This document shows positions 9,097 to 18,658 of a stretch of DNA of 64,000 bases, piece by piece. The stretch spans positions 1-64,000 of the forward strand of contig CAMGRL010000005.1 of NCBI GenBank assembly GCA_946061515.1, in the 5' to 3' direction. Each line of letters starts with the position of its first letter. Positions within the stretch are counted from its first letter, which is position 1. A program made the translations under genes and the position numbers. The DNA comes from an uncultured Clostridia bacterium (lineage in GTDB: Bacteria > Bacillota > Clostridia > Oscillospirales > Oscillospiraceae). The notes under the pieces were generated by a model that saw only the letters and a list, made by a program, of their open reading frames with translations, was not told the origin of the DNA and made no database searches.

Positions 9097-9313
9097 CTTC
9101 CGCCTCCAAATTGCCGTCAAACTTCAAAATATCCCCCACATCGCAGTCAAGATAATAGCAGATGCGGTTAATGGTGCCGAACCGGACGCCTTTGGCCTTG
9201 CCGCTGCGAAGGATGGACAGGTTTGCCTCCGTAATGCCCACCTTGGCGCAAAGCTCCTTTGCCGTCATCCCCCGGCTGCGCAGCACCTCGTCAAGACACA
9301 CGCGTATCGCCAT
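9074..9313 (-). CDS. Cro/CI-type HTH regulator (YozG-like)
   Basis: 79 residues, almost entirely a helix-turn-helix domain: MTAKELCAKVGITEANLSILRSG is the two-helix core, followed by a dimerising stretch and an acidic tail. Small regulators of this type usually sit next to a DUF2975 membrane protein, as here. It overlaps the following lipoprotein start and lies ten bases after the membrane protein gene. The palindromic ATTATCG sites at the operon promoter are good candidates for its binding sites. Confidence 0.85.
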   Translation of the reverse strand: MAIRVCLDEVLRSRGMTAKELCAKVGITEANLSILRSGKAKGVRFGTINRICYYLDCDVGDILKFDGNLEAEDENEKEN

Positions 9314-9322
9314 ACACTCACC

Positions 9323-10258
9323 TCAGACAAACAGGTCGTTGTCCTCTTTCAGCTCCTTGCCCTCGCCCAGAAGCCGGGAGAGGAGCAGAGCTGCCAGGGC
9401 CACCGCCACGGAGGACACGGGAAATTCCACCTGAAAGCTGATGGACCGGAGCTGGGGAGCCAGGACCAGCTGCAGCAGGTACACCCCGGCGCAGAGCAGC
9501 ACTTCCGCTGTCAGGGCCGCGCAGCAGAAGCGGGCAAGCCGCTGGGAAAGCGTTAACGTCTCTTCCGAAAATCTGTCCTCCGCCGCCGCGTCCAGCAGCT
9601 TCCGGCAGAGATACAGCGCAAAAAGGCTCAGCGCGCAGGGCACAGCCCCGGCCAGCGCACGCAGAACAATGACAAACCAGCTCAGTTCCAACCCGCTGCG
9701 GACAGTGTTTGCCTCATTCAGCGCCCTGATCTCCCCGATTGCTTCCGCCGGAAGCTGATAAAAGAGGCAGAACACATACACCGCCGCCAGCGCGAACAAA
9801 ATCAGCTTTCCGCATTTTTCCGCGCCCTGCCGGTCCGCGAAGGCCAGGCGCAGCAGAGCCAGCACCAACCAGGCGGCGATCAGCACCCAGACAAGACCGT
9901 TCAGCGCCGGCTTTGCCATCAGGGAATACCTGACCTCCGCAAGGGCGGGATTGATCAGCAGATAGAGAGAATAAAACAGCGCCGCGGACCCGGCTAAGAG
10001 CAGCAGATCCTCCCAGTGCCGCTTTCCCTTCAGCCGCCGGAAAAGGAACAGCCCCGCCGGGATAAGACAGATCAGCACATAGATCACTATGGCCGTCCCG
10101 TTTCCCAGACTGCCGGACAGGGACAGCCGGCGCAGCCAACCGCCGATGGGCGCCAGAGGGAAAGCGAGCACCGCATCCGCAGCGCCGCCCAGCGCGCAAA
10201 AGAGCACACAGAGCGCCGCTTCCGCGCCCAGAGCAATTGTCAGAAGCCTGTTTTTCAT
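9323..10258 (-). CDS. DUF2975-like membrane protein
   Basis: 311 residues with about eight hydrophobic segments. The C-terminal ending (LLGEGKELKEDNDLFV) is the hallmark of DUF2975 proteins, which are usually about 160 residues with four helices. This one is twice as long, so it may be a duplicated or extended form. It is the first gene of the operon, with an SD-like GGAGTGAG before the ATG. DUF2975 proteins pair with YozG-type regulators; their function is not known to me. Confidence 0.7.
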   Translation of the reverse strand: MKNRLLTIALGAEAALCVLFCALGGAADAVLAFPLAPIGGWLRRLSLSGSLGNGTAIVIYVLICLIPAGLFLFRRLKGKRHWEDLLLLAGSAALFYSLYLLINPALAEVRYSLMAKPALNGLVWVLIAAWLVLALLRLAFADRQGAEKCGKLILFALAAVYVFCLFYQLPAEAIGEIRALNEANTVRSGLELSWFVIVLRALAGAVPCALSLFALYLCRKLLDAAAEDRFSEETLTLSQRLARFCCAALTAEVLLCAGVYLLQLVLAPQLRSISFQVEFPVSSVAVALAALLLSRLLGEGKELKEDNDLFV

Positions 10259-10270
10259 ATTCTCACTCCA

Positions 10271-10320
10271 AATTATCGTTTTACGATAATCACTATAGCA
10301 GAGGAATTATCGTTTGTCAA
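10271..10320 (-). promoter_or_regulatory. Promoter with ATTATCG operators
   Basis: On the minus strand TTGACA (10315-10320) and TATAGT (10292-10297) are separated by 17 bp. A perfect palindrome, ATTATCGTTTTACGATAAT, lies just downstream of the -10 (10272-10290), and another ACGATAAT half-site sits in the spacer. The placement would let a bound HTH protein block transcription, so autoregulation by the operon's own regulator is likely. Confidence 0.8.
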
Positions 10321-10339
10321 TAATTTTCTTTGAAAAAAT

Positions 10340-10363
10340 GAGCCGGTGCAAAAGCACCGGCTC
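10340..10363 (-). terminator. Terminator of CorC operon
   Basis: A GAGCCGGTGC/GCACCGGCTC stem with an A-rich left flank lies just after the stop at 10376. It reads as an intrinsic terminator on the minus strand. Confidence 0.8.
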
Positions 10364-10375
10364 AAGAAAGCTTAT

Positions 10376-11638
10376 TTATTCTTCTTTTGGCTCGTCGGCT
10401 TTGACAAGCACCTTTTCCACTCTTCGGCCGTCCATTTCAAGGACCGTCACCGTCAGATTTTCATAGCGGAAGCTGTCCCCCGCCTTGGGGAAAGCGCCGA
10501 AGGACTCCACGGTCCAGCCGCCTACCGTGCCGCTTTCGGCCTCAAAGCTGTCCTCGTCGATGCCCAGAAGCTCCAGAAAATCGTCGATCACCATGGCGCC
10601 GTCCAGCTCGTACTCGCCGGTGTCCCGGCGGACGACCTCGTGCTCCACCGTGTCTGTCTCGTCCCAGATCTCGCCCACGATCTGCTCCAGCACATCCTCC
10701 ATGGTCAGCACGCCCAGGGTGCCGCCGTACTCGTCGGACACGATGGCCAGATGCTGGCGGTCCCGGCGCATCTGATTGAGCACCGCGGGCAGCTTCATGG
10801 TCTTATACACATAGCAGGGAGGCATGAGCAGCTTTCGGATATCGGCCCGGCCGTCGTCGGTCATGGCCTTCAGGAAGTGGTTGAGATAAAGCACGCCGAT
10901 GACATTGTCGATGCTGTCCTCATAGACCGGCAGACGGGAGAAGGGGGCCTCCTCGATAATGGTGAGAATATCGTCCCAGTCGTCGTCGATATCAATGGCC
11001 TGAACGTCCACGCGGGCGGTCATTACCTCAAAAGCGGAGATATCCGCAAAGCCGATGGCGGCCTGCAGAAGCTCGGACTGGTCCTCGTCCAGGACGTCCT
11101 CGTCCTCGGCGGTCTCGATGATGGACTGAAGCTCTTCCACAGCCTCTTCCGCATCGTCCCCATCGTCGCCCTTCATGCCCCGGGTGATCAGGTTGATGAC
11201 GGACACCACCAGCCATATGATGGGCTTGAGGATAAACATCAGGGCAGTGATGATATAGGAATCCCGCACGGCCACATTGTTGGCGCACTTTTTGGCGGTG
11301 ATTTTGGGAATGGTCTCGCCGAAGGTGATAATCAGCAGAGTGATGATCACCGTAGAAAGCCAGGTATTATCGTCCCGGCCGGTGATCAGGATCACGAACA
11401 CGGAGCCCAGAGAGGACGCCGCGATGTTCACCAGGTTGTTGCCGATCAGAATGGCGCTGAGCGCGTCGTCGTAATGCTCGGTGATGCGCACGGCGGCTCC
11501 CGCGCGCTTTGAACCCTCGTCCCGCAGTCTTTCCAGACGCAGGGGGTTACAGGAGGAATAGGACATCTCCGCCGCGGAGAAAAAGGCCGACAGGCAGACG
11601 CAGACGATGATGCCCACGATCACAAGATAAAGATTCAC
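10376..11638 (-). CDS. Hemolysin-family/CorC-like CBS-domain transporter (copy 2)
   Basis: 420 residues: an N-terminal DUF21 (CNNM-type) membrane domain with about four helices (to ~residue 190), a paired CBS module (~205-330) and a C-terminal CorC_HlyC domain (~345-415). The family is linked to magnesium or other divalent cation export; 'hemolysin' is a historical label. Its start overlaps the stop of the preceding paralogue (11635) by four bases, so the two are translated together and may form a heteromer. Confidence 0.9.
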   Translation of the reverse strand: MNLYLVIVGIIVCVCLSAFFSAAEMSYSSCNPLRLERLRDEGSKRAGAAVRITEHYDDALSAILIGNNLVNIAASSLGSVFVILITGRDDNTWLSTVIITLLIITFGETIPKITAKKCANNVAVRDSYIITALMFILKPIIWLVVSVINLITRGMKGDDGDDAEEAVEELQSIIETAEDEDVLDEDQSELLQAAIGFADISAFEVMTARVDVQAIDIDDDWDDILTIIEEAPFSRLPVYEDSIDNVIGVLYLNHFLKAMTDDGRADIRKLLMPPCYVYKTMKLPAVLNQMRRDRQHLAIVSDEYGGTLGVLTMEDVLEQIVGEIWDETDTVEHEVVRRDTGEYELDGAMVIDDFLELLGIDEDSFEAESGTVGGWTVESFGAFPKAGDSFRYENLTVTVLEMDGRRVEKVLVKADEPKEE

Positions 11639-12918
11639 TGCTCGTCGCCTCCTTCCTCAGTCTCAGGAAGCAGGACAACGTCCAGCTTCAATATACGGTT
11701 ATGCTCCATGGCGGAAACGGTCACGCTGAGGCCGTGGTAGGCAAAGCTGTCGCCCACCTTGGGGATGGCGGTAAACTGCTCATAGGCCCACTCGCCCATC
11801 AGGGTGTTCACCAGCTCCTCGTCCTCTTCCGGGTCTTCAAAGCCCAGCTGCTCGAACACGTCGCTGACGGATTCTTCCGCGTCCACGCGGTAGACGCCGT
11901 TTTCCAACCGGACAACGTTCTCTTCCACCACGTCATCCTCGTCCCAGATCTCGCCTACCAGCTCCTCCAGGATATCCTCCACGGTGACGATGCCCACAGT
12001 GCCGCCGTAATTGTCGGTGACGACGGCCATGTTGATCTTCCGCTTGGACATGATGGGCAGAAGCTCGTCGATATTGGTGCTCTGGTGGACGAAGAACACC
12101 TCATCCAGCAGAGGCCGCAGGTCCAAATTGCTGCCAAGGCGCAGATAGGCCTTGATGAATTTGCGGATCTGCAGAATGCCGATCACATTATCGATATTGC
12201 CCTCGTAGACCGGCAGGCGGCTGTGATTCTGGGACTTGATGAGGGACAAAATATCCTCATAGCTGTCCTCAATGTTGATGGCCGCCAGATCCACCCGGGG
12301 TGTGAGTATGCTCTCCACCGTGACGTCGCCGAACTGGAGGGCGGAGGAGATCAGATCGCCCTGTTCCTCGTCCAGGGTGCCTTCCTCGGTCATATCCTCG
12401 ATCAGGTCGTAGAGCTCATCTTCGGTGACGGAGATCTGGGCGTCGCCCTTGGCCAGCTTTGATGCCGCCTGACCGATCATCGTGAGCAGAGCCGACAGGG
12501 GGCCGAACAGCTTCATAAAGAAGCACAGGGGGCCGGCGCAGGAGAGCAGAAATTTTTCACTGTATTTTTTCGCGATGCTTTTGGGGAGCATTTCTCCGGC
12601 AAAAAACACCGCAATGGTGGTGACGATCGTACTGATGGACACCGCACTGAGTCCCCATGTCCGGGTGACGGCCACCGTCACCAGCGTGGCAATGGAGATA
12701 TGTACGATGTTCGTACAGATCAGCAGAGTGCTTATGGCCCGGTCAAATTCATCCAGAACATAAAGCCCTCTCTTGGCGCGGACATTTCCCCTGTCCGCAA
12801 GGGTTTTTATCTTTGTGCGGGAGGCCGACGCGATGGCGGTCTCGGTCACGGCGAAGTAGGCCGCGCAGAATAACAAAACGACTGCGATTATCCAAGGCAA
12901 TCGACTGCCATCATCCAT
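11635..12918 (-). CDS. Hemolysin-family/CorC-like CBS-domain transporter (copy 1)
   Basis: 427 residues with the same DUF21-CBS-CBS-CorC_HlyC architecture as its downstream paralogue; the two clearly arose by duplication. It starts MDDGSRLPWIIAVVLLF, leading into the first membrane helix. The ribosome site AAGGAG is about 14 bases away, rather far, so translation may be modest. It is first in the operon, with a well-formed promoter upstream. A role in divalent cation export is inferred from the CNNM/CorC family. Confidence 0.9.
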   Translation of the reverse strand: MDDGSRLPWIIAVVLLFCAAYFAVTETAIASASRTKIKTLADRGNVRAKRGLYVLDEFDRAISTLLICTNIVHISIATLVTVAVTRTWGLSAVSISTIVTTIAVFFAGEMLPKSIAKKYSEKFLLSCAGPLCFFMKLFGPLSALLTMIGQAASKLAKGDAQISVTEDELYDLIEDMTEEGTLDEEQGDLISSALQFGDVTVESILTPRVDLAAINIEDSYEDILSLIKSQNHSRLPVYEGNIDNVIGILQIRKFIKAYLRLGSNLDLRPLLDEVFFVHQSTNIDELLPIMSKRKINMAVVTDNYGGTVGIVTVEDILEELVGEIWDEDDVVEENVVRLENGVYRVDAEESVSDVFEQLGFEDPEEDEELVNTLMGEWAYEQFTAIPKVGDSFAYHGLSVTVSAMEHNRILKLDVVLLPETEEGGDEQ

Positions 12919-12957
12919 TTTAGGATATACAACTCCTTTTTAATAAAGTTACAGGAT

Positions 12958-12986
12958 AGTATAGCACAAGGGATATTTTCCGTCAA
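12958..12986 (-). promoter_or_regulatory. Promoter for CorC pair
   Basis: TTGACG (12981-12986) and TATACT (12958-12963) on the minus strand are separated by 17 bp, about 40 bp before the first CorC gene. Confidence 0.75.
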
Positions 12987-13090
12987 CAAGCAAGTCTGAA
13001 TTAAATGTAAATTGTGGAATTTGGGCTTGTGCTTTGCTATAATAGGTATATAATAATGTCTACTGAAAAGCTGCATAAGGAGGTGTTCTG

Positions 13091-13498
13091 ATGAACATTG
13101 AGCTTACAGACAAGGAATTTCGGCGTCTTTTGGACATGGTATATATCGGAAACTGGATACTGAACTCCACCCGCGGGGACGACCGTTTTGAGGACTACGA
13201 CCTGATCCAGGAAAAGCTTTTTGCCCTGTGTCCCGCCAACGGGATGCGCTCTCTGGTGCAGATCTGGCGCGGGCACATCTTCCCCTCCCAGGCCTATGAG
13301 GACGGCGGAATACACGAGGCCATCGCCGACTATGAGGACGCGGTGTTCTACAACATTCTGGCCGAGGAGCTGGCCCGGCGGGATCTGGGGCTGGAGGACT
13401 GCGACCCGGACGACTTCACCGAGCTGACCGCCCGGATGGAGGAGTATCTGGCCGAGTTTGACAAGAACGGTCTGAACACCATCAATATTGACATATAG
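13091..13498 (+). CDS. Conserved hypothetical acidic protein
   Basis: 135 residues, acidic, no membrane segment or recognisable motif. A strong AAGGAGGTG site precedes the ATG by seven bases. TATAAT-like boxes lie upstream at about 13037 and 13050. The following GreA-like gene starts 15 bp after its stop, so they share a transcript. The protein has the look of a small helical cytosolic protein; I cannot assign a function. Confidence 0.6.
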   Translation: MNIELTDKEFRRLLDMVYIGNWILNSTRGDDRFEDYDLIQEKLFALCPANGMRSLVQIWRGHIFPSQAYEDGGIHEAIADYEDAVFYNILAEELARRDLGLEDCDPDDFTELTARMEEYLAEFDKNGLNTINIDI

Positions 13499-13512
13499 AA
13501 CCGGAGAACATC

Positions 13513-14016
13513 ATGCACGACGAACTGACAAGAAAAGACATCAAAAAGATGCAGGAAGAGCTGGACTACCGCCGGCTGGAGCTGATGCCCCAGCTGATCG
13601 AGGAGGTCAAGCGCACCCGCGCTTTCGGCGATCTCAGCGAAAATTTTGAGTACAAGGCCGCCAAGCAGGCCCAGAACAAAAACCGCAGCCGCATCCGCTA
13701 CTTAGAGGGGATGATCAAATCCGCCAAGGTCATCGACGACCGCTCCAAAGCGGACGAAGTGGGGCTTTTCGACAAGGTGGAGATCTACATGCCCGAGGAG
13801 GGCGACACGGAGATCATCCAGGTGGTCACCACCGTCCGCTGCGACCCCAGAAAGGGGCTGATCAGCAAGGAATCCCCCTTCGGCAAGCAGGTGCTGGGCA
13901 AAAAGGTGGGCGACCGCTTCACCGTCCAGGTCAACGAGAGTTACAGCTATGTGGCTGAGATCCGCTCCATCACCAAAACGGAGGACGACGGCTCCGCGCC
14001 GCTGATGCAGTATTAA
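13513..14016 (+). CDS. GreA/GreB-family transcription elongation factor
   Basis: 167 residues. The N-terminal half is an antiparallel coiled coil whose tip carries GDLSENFEYKAAK, the acidic loop that reaches the RNA polymerase active site in GreA and stimulates cleavage of backtracked RNA. The C-terminal half is an FKBP-like domain. The acidic tip residues argue for a genuine Gre factor and not an inhibitory Gfh1-type protein. It is probably not the only Gre protein of the cell. It is co-transcribed with the small hypothetical gene upstream. Confidence 0.85.
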   Translation: MHDELTRKDIKKMQEELDYRRLELMPQLIEEVKRTRAFGDLSENFEYKAAKQAQNKNRSRIRYLEGMIKSAKVIDDRSKADEVGLFDKVEIYMPEEGDTEIIQVVTTVRCDPRKGLISKESPFGKQVLGKKVGDRFTVQVNESYSYVAEIRSITKTEDDGSAPLMQY

Positions 14017-14124
14017 AATGAATATCAAAATACAGCGAAAAACTGCACACGAAAGAGAGTGCAGCATGGGGAAACCTAAAACAAGGATATTTTTGACTGA
14101 CGCTCTTAAAGCGGGGCCAGCAGA

Positions 14125-14163
14125 AAGGCCACACAGCAGGCACAATGTCTGCTGTGTGGCCTT
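14125..14163. terminator. Bidirectional terminator
   Basis: An AAGGCCACACAGCAG/CTGCTGTGTGGCCTT stem lies between the convergent GreA-like and OLD nuclease genes and can serve both. Confidence 0.85.
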
Positions 14164-14174
14164 TTCAGTCAAGA

Positions 14175-15989
14175 TTATGAAAAGCGATTAAACAGTTCCA
14201 AGATTTTAGCGAATTCTGGGTCACTTTCGCAAATCACCTTATCTGTTCCTTTGAGAATCTCTCGTTTAACCATAGCAGCCAAACGAACTTTCCATCCCTT
14301 TCCACCAAGATCAATGCCTTGTGCTTTAGCGAACTCTTCAATCTGATTGCAAATCGGCTTATTATCTACAACGACATCATCAAATTCTTCATCGGTATCC
14401 TCGGGTCTGGGCAGGAAACGTGCGATTACTTTTGCTAATTTTGCTTTGGGCAGTAAGTCTTCCACTTCAGCTTCGGGAACAGAAGAAAAATCCGTAACCA
14501 TAATTAACTTATCCGTATCTGCCGCATAGAAATCAGCCTTAAGTTCGTTGGCCATCTTTACGCCCGGTTTATCCCCATCAATAAGCACCGGCGGCTTTAC
14601 TTCATTCACGCCAGAGAGAATTGCTGAAGTAGCCTTGATGCCCTTCACGCCACCTGTCGGAATAAAAACAATTTCCTTTAACGGTGAAATTTTTCCTTTG
14701 GAAATCAGCAGGTTTTTTAGCGCTGATAAGTATAGTTGATCAGATTCTCCCTCGACAAGGATAGGATTACAGTTGATTAGCAATGTATCCGATACAGAAA
14801 GCCCCAGAGCTGCATGAGCCGGATATATGGACTGCGGTTGATTTTTTCCTTTCAGCCGTTCTGCTGCGCGTAAATCGGCGCTTACTACAGTTTTGCCAGA
14901 TGCGTCGACATAAACAGAGCGTACTCTCTCCAAATGATTAGAATCAACCATAAACGGCGAATGTGTTGTGTATATCATCTGGTTGCTCTGAGATAAGTTC
15001 TCAAAGAACAGGAAAAGATCTTTTTGCGCCAATGGGTGTAGCGTTAATCCGGGCTCGTCCAACAAAAGGATAGCGTTTCTGTGGTGCAATTCACTTTCAA
15101 CCAGAAACACAAGATAAAAGCTGAAGAACCACTGGAGTCCTGTGCTGCGAGCCTCCAATTCAATAGGTTCTGGGCGAACAGAGTCAGAAACCCAAATTCT
15201 AAAATAATTACCATCTGCCTTGAAATCAAAGGTATAGTTTCCTTGTTTCCACCACTCATTAAACGACTTCGTAAAGCCTGCAGACGCTGATGAAAGAAGG
15301 ATTTCCCTCTCCTTTTTCTTTTTGGCAGTGGCATCGATCTGAGCAGGATTAGGGGTGCCGTTGATCTCAGTGCCCATCTCCGTGATTTCATTGGGGTCAA
15401 GGTTCACATACTTAAACAAAGTTTTTAGCGTTCGTACCTTTGCAGCATCTTTTACACCGAGGTCTGTCCTATTCATATTCTGCAGAACCTGAGGCAAGAA
15501 AATCTGTGAATCCAAATTTCCATAATTTGAATAATACACATATTTTGGCATATGTGATTCGATATATTCTGTAACACCATCTACATCAATGAAATCATCC
15601 TCTTCACTGTCATGTTCCGGTTCATTGGGAAATTCGTATTTGTAATTTCCATCAAAATCTCTGGAAACAATAACTTCTGAGATCTCCGCTGATTCACATT
15701 CGATAATTTCTGCAAGTTCAGCTTGTTCTTCGGCATTCAATGCATATTGAGCGCGAATAAAAATCGGCTTTTTCGATGCATTCCGGTAAATATGATATTT
15801 GTCCCGGGGCAAATCATCTTGCAGATCAATTTGACCTTCTGCTGCGGGATTAAGTTTCCAAAGTGGGAGCATTATATTCGTTTTGCCCGATTCGTTGGTG
15901 CCAATAAGTGCAGTAATTTGTTCGGCATCAATCCAACCACTATCCTGCACAGAACGAAACTCTGTTACGCGAAATTTGACCAATAGCAT
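14175..15989 (-). CDS. OLD-family ATP-dependent nuclease
   Basis: About 604 residues. The ATG at 15989 is preferred over the upstream TTG because an AGGAG site lies about nine bases before it. The N-terminal ABC-type ATPase has a Walker A (GTNESGKT, about residues 30-37) and Walker B (LLLDEP, about 305). A TOPRIM nuclease domain follows, with VEGESD and a DGD motif typical of OLD proteins. The gene is AT-richer than most of the window. It is the third gene of a minus-strand operon after mod and res. OLD-type nucleases act in phage defence systems, so a defence role with the type III enzyme is likely, but the coupling is inference. Confidence 0.85.
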   Translation of the reverse strand: MLLVKFRVTEFRSVQDSGWIDAEQITALIGTNESGKTNIMLPLWKLNPAAEGQIDLQDDLPRDKYHIYRNASKKPIFIRAQYALNAEEQAELAEIIECESAEISEVIVSRDFDGNYKYEFPNEPEHDSEEDDFIDVDGVTEYIESHMPKYVYYSNYGNLDSQIFLPQVLQNMNRTDLGVKDAAKVRTLKTLFKYVNLDPNEITEMGTEINGTPNPAQIDATAKKKKEREILLSSASAGFTKSFNEWWKQGNYTFDFKADGNYFRIWVSDSVRPEPIELEARSTGLQWFFSFYLVFLVESELHHRNAILLLDEPGLTLHPLAQKDLFLFFENLSQSNQMIYTTHSPFMVDSNHLERVRSVYVDASGKTVVSADLRAAERLKGKNQPQSIYPAHAALGLSVSDTLLINCNPILVEGESDQLYLSALKNLLISKGKISPLKEIVFIPTGGVKGIKATSAILSGVNEVKPPVLIDGDKPGVKMANELKADFYAADTDKLIMVTDFSSVPEAEVEDLLPKAKLAKVIARFLPRPEDTDEEFDDVVVDNKPICNQIEEFAKAQGIDLGGKGWKVRLAAMVKREILKGTDKVICESDPEFAKILELFNRFS

Positions 15990-16009
15990 TATTTTCAACT
16001 CCTTTACGT

Positions 16010-18658
16010 TTATAGTGTGCGGAACTGTCTGGCCAACTGCATGAATGAAGAGTTCGGCATGACTTGTTTAGACGGAATGAACAGATACCGCCATTCCTTA
16101 TAACCATTCGCCTTGCCCCAACGGGAAGTAACTTCACAATACTGAACGCCACGCTTTTTCTTGGCAATCACATCCGGGTCATTCAGCTTGTCCTCGCCTT
16201 TGACTTCCACAAGATAAATAACGCCTTCGGTTTCCACAACGAAATCCGGCTCATAGTTATGCCCGCGGTTATAGGTGATGTTGAATTCCTGCGGTGCCGG
16301 GCGCAGCCAGTTCAGCACATCGGCATCCGTTTCCAGTACCCGTGCCAGAAGCAGCTCCGGATAACTGTCAAACTTGGCTGCGCTGAACACGCCTTTCCTG
16401 ATCCCATCAAACAGAACAGACTGGATTTTTTCCGTATAAGCAGAAAAAAGATTGACGCGCTCGATGTAGCTATAGGACTGCTGCAAATTGTAATCCCGGG
16501 TGCCCACCACCTCTTCCTGTAAGAATCCATTTTCACAGTAGAAGTGCTGGAGCATCTGCTTGTAGATTTTGTTGCCGATATCACGCTTGTACATCATGAC
16601 GATGTTCTGCATGCCGTTGGCGCCATACCGGCTTTCGTAATAGTCACAGACCTGGGTGATCAGCTTGAACAACAGCCTGGAGCATTTTTCATAATCGATT
16701 TCCGGCTTTTTGCGAAGCTGCTCCAATATGACTTTTTTGGGATTATAGCCCTCAAAATCAATGGCATCGCCTTTGATACGCTGACGATCCTGCATATCCT
16801 CCAGATTTTGCACCAGCAGTTCGTTCTTGATGGGCACATGGGTGAACTCAGCCATATCCAGGGCAAAGTCCACAAACACATATTCTTCAACGCCGGTATC
16901 GGTCACCTTGATCCGGGGAATGGGAATAAACTTATTGACCGCAGCGCGGTGGGTTTCCTCTGTCTGGTACAGCATCCACGCCGCAAGCGGGTTTTCATTT
17001 TCCTTAAATATATCGCCCAGGTCTTTATCTTCAGAAACCTTCTGCTTGACCGTCTCCACAATCTGCTGGGCTTGAGTGGGAGTAACCGTGTGCGCAGGCG
17101 TATGCTGAATATGCTGCTCGACCTCTGTGCTGATGATTTCAGCGGCCTTTTTCAGCAGTGCATCCGTTGCCGCTGTTTTCTGGAGCTGGGTATGCTCATA
17201 AGCCTTTTGAAGGTTTGTTTCTGGCTCTGCCTCAATCGCCAGCTGCGTATAGGCAACCTGTTCCGGTACGATTCCTTCCGCCTTGATGATATTACCGGCT
17301 TTAAAGATAGAATCGCCCTTCTGGGCTTCAGCCAGAATGTCGTTGAATTTATCGTGAGCGGTCAGCATGACTGCATCCACATCTTTATCCCCGGTGCGTT
17401 CTCCATAGGGCAGACGCAGGCCACGGCCTACCATTTGCTCACGCAGAATTTTGGATGCAGCCGTGCGGAGCGGAACGATTGTATAAAGGTTGTTTACGTC
17501 CCACCCCTCTTTGAGCATATTAACATGGATGACAATTTCCACCGGGTTTTCAGGACTTTCCACATCCAGAAGCAGGCGGGTGTTGGCTTCGGTCTCTGCG
17601 CCTTTTTGCCTGGAATGGACGATAATGGTCTTGTTTCGATAAGCTCCGCCGCGAAATTCATCGGATTTGACAAACTTCTCCACCCAGGCGGCGTGGTCGG
17701 TGTCCTTGCAGACAACCAGCATAAACGGTTTTACAAGCCGTTTGCCGTGATTGGCAGCGTAAACTTCCAGCTTGCGTTTCGTGTTCTCATGACAGGCGAT
17801 GCCGTCCAGCAGCATCATTTTATCGAGCTGCTCATCGCCAAAGTTGTAAAAATCAATATCGGAACGGGTAACCGCAAACGGAGTACGGGTATAGCCATCC
17901 TCAATCGCTTTGGACAGCGGATACTCATATACCACATTTTTGAAAGGTATCTGCTTGTTCCCCTGAGCCACGAGGGGTGTGGCGGTCAGTTCCAGACCCA
18001 GCAGCGGATGCAGTTCGTTGAGCGCCTGCGCGCCCTTTTCTGCCCGATAGTGGTGAGATTCATCCATAATGAGCACCAAATCCGGCAATTCGGACAGATA
18101 CTGATAGAACGAGTTGCCAATCAGCTCGTTCACTTTTTTCATGTTTGCGCCTTCCTTGTTGAACTTATCGATGTTGTATACGAAAATATGAACATCGGAT
18201 TCAAACAGGGAAATCGTTTTTTCGCGGTAATCATCATCCGTGATAATCTGCGGTGCCGCGACGAAGCAGCCGAGACCGCGGAACACATATTTTTCGCTGT
18301 TGCTGTCGCTCAGATCCCTTTTCAGCTTCTCATAAATTGTTGTATTCGGCGCGACAACGAAGAAGTTGCGGATGTTGTGCTGGGTATACAGATAGGCAAT
18401 GAACGCACCCATCAGCCGGGTCTTGCCCACACCGGTAGCCAGAGCAAAGGTCAGCGACATGAAGTCCCGCTCAAAATCGGTACAAATCGGGTACATGGCA
18501 TGGACAGCGCCCAGCGCAGCCTTCAGGTTCATCCCCTTGCGAAGCTGCACAGTATTGACAATCTCCTCCAGAATTTTGAGAGACTGCGTCTGCGGCTTGC
18601 GCAGGGACATGACGCCGCTGATATAGTCTGTGGTATATTGAGGAAAATGGTTATTCAT
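16010..18658 (-). CDS. res: Type III restriction enzyme Res subunit
   Basis: 882 residues from the ATG at 18658, which overlaps the end of mod by eight bases; longer upstream reading has no ribosome site. A superfamily 2 helicase core has Walker A ATGVGKTRLM (about residue 75), a DEAH-like MDESHH box and an LTATP motif. The C-terminus holds a PD-(D/E)XK nuclease signature (EPDF then EVKGEDK). Res uses ATP to move or diffuse along DNA and cuts when two inversely oriented Mod-recognised sites are unmethylated. All key motifs are intact, so the enzyme should be active together with Mod. Confidence 0.92.
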   Translation of the reverse strand: MNNHFPQYTTDYISGVMSLRKPQTQSLKILEEIVNTVQLRKGMNLKAALGAVHAMYPICTDFERDFMSLTFALATGVGKTRLMGAFIAYLYTQHNIRNFFVVAPNTTIYEKLKRDLSDSNSEKYVFRGLGCFVAAPQIITDDDYREKTISLFESDVHIFVYNIDKFNKEGANMKKVNELIGNSFYQYLSELPDLVLIMDESHHYRAEKGAQALNELHPLLGLELTATPLVAQGNKQIPFKNVVYEYPLSKAIEDGYTRTPFAVTRSDIDFYNFGDEQLDKMMLLDGIACHENTKRKLEVYAANHGKRLVKPFMLVVCKDTDHAAWVEKFVKSDEFRGGAYRNKTIIVHSRQKGAETEANTRLLLDVESPENPVEIVIHVNMLKEGWDVNNLYTIVPLRTAASKILREQMVGRGLRLPYGERTGDKDVDAVMLTAHDKFNDILAEAQKGDSIFKAGNIIKAEGIVPEQVAYTQLAIEAEPETNLQKAYEHTQLQKTAATDALLKKAAEIISTEVEQHIQHTPAHTVTPTQAQQIVETVKQKVSEDKDLGDIFKENENPLAAWMLYQTEETHRAAVNKFIPIPRIKVTDTGVEEYVFVDFALDMAEFTHVPIKNELLVQNLEDMQDRQRIKGDAIDFEGYNPKKVILEQLRKKPEIDYEKCSRLLFKLITQVCDYYESRYGANGMQNIVMMYKRDIGNKIYKQMLQHFYCENGFLQEEVVGTRDYNLQQSYSYIERVNLFSAYTEKIQSVLFDGIRKGVFSAAKFDSYPELLLARVLETDADVLNWLRPAPQEFNITYNRGHNYEPDFVVETEGVIYLVEVKGEDKLNDPDVIAKKKRGVQYCEVTSRWGKANGYKEWRYLFIPSKQVMPNSSFMQLARQFRTL

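Noticed and set aside
10346-11512. 388-codon frame opposite the CorC gene
   Set aside because: It is the antisense shadow of a clearly conserved GC-rich gene, with no ribosome site and no family resemblance.
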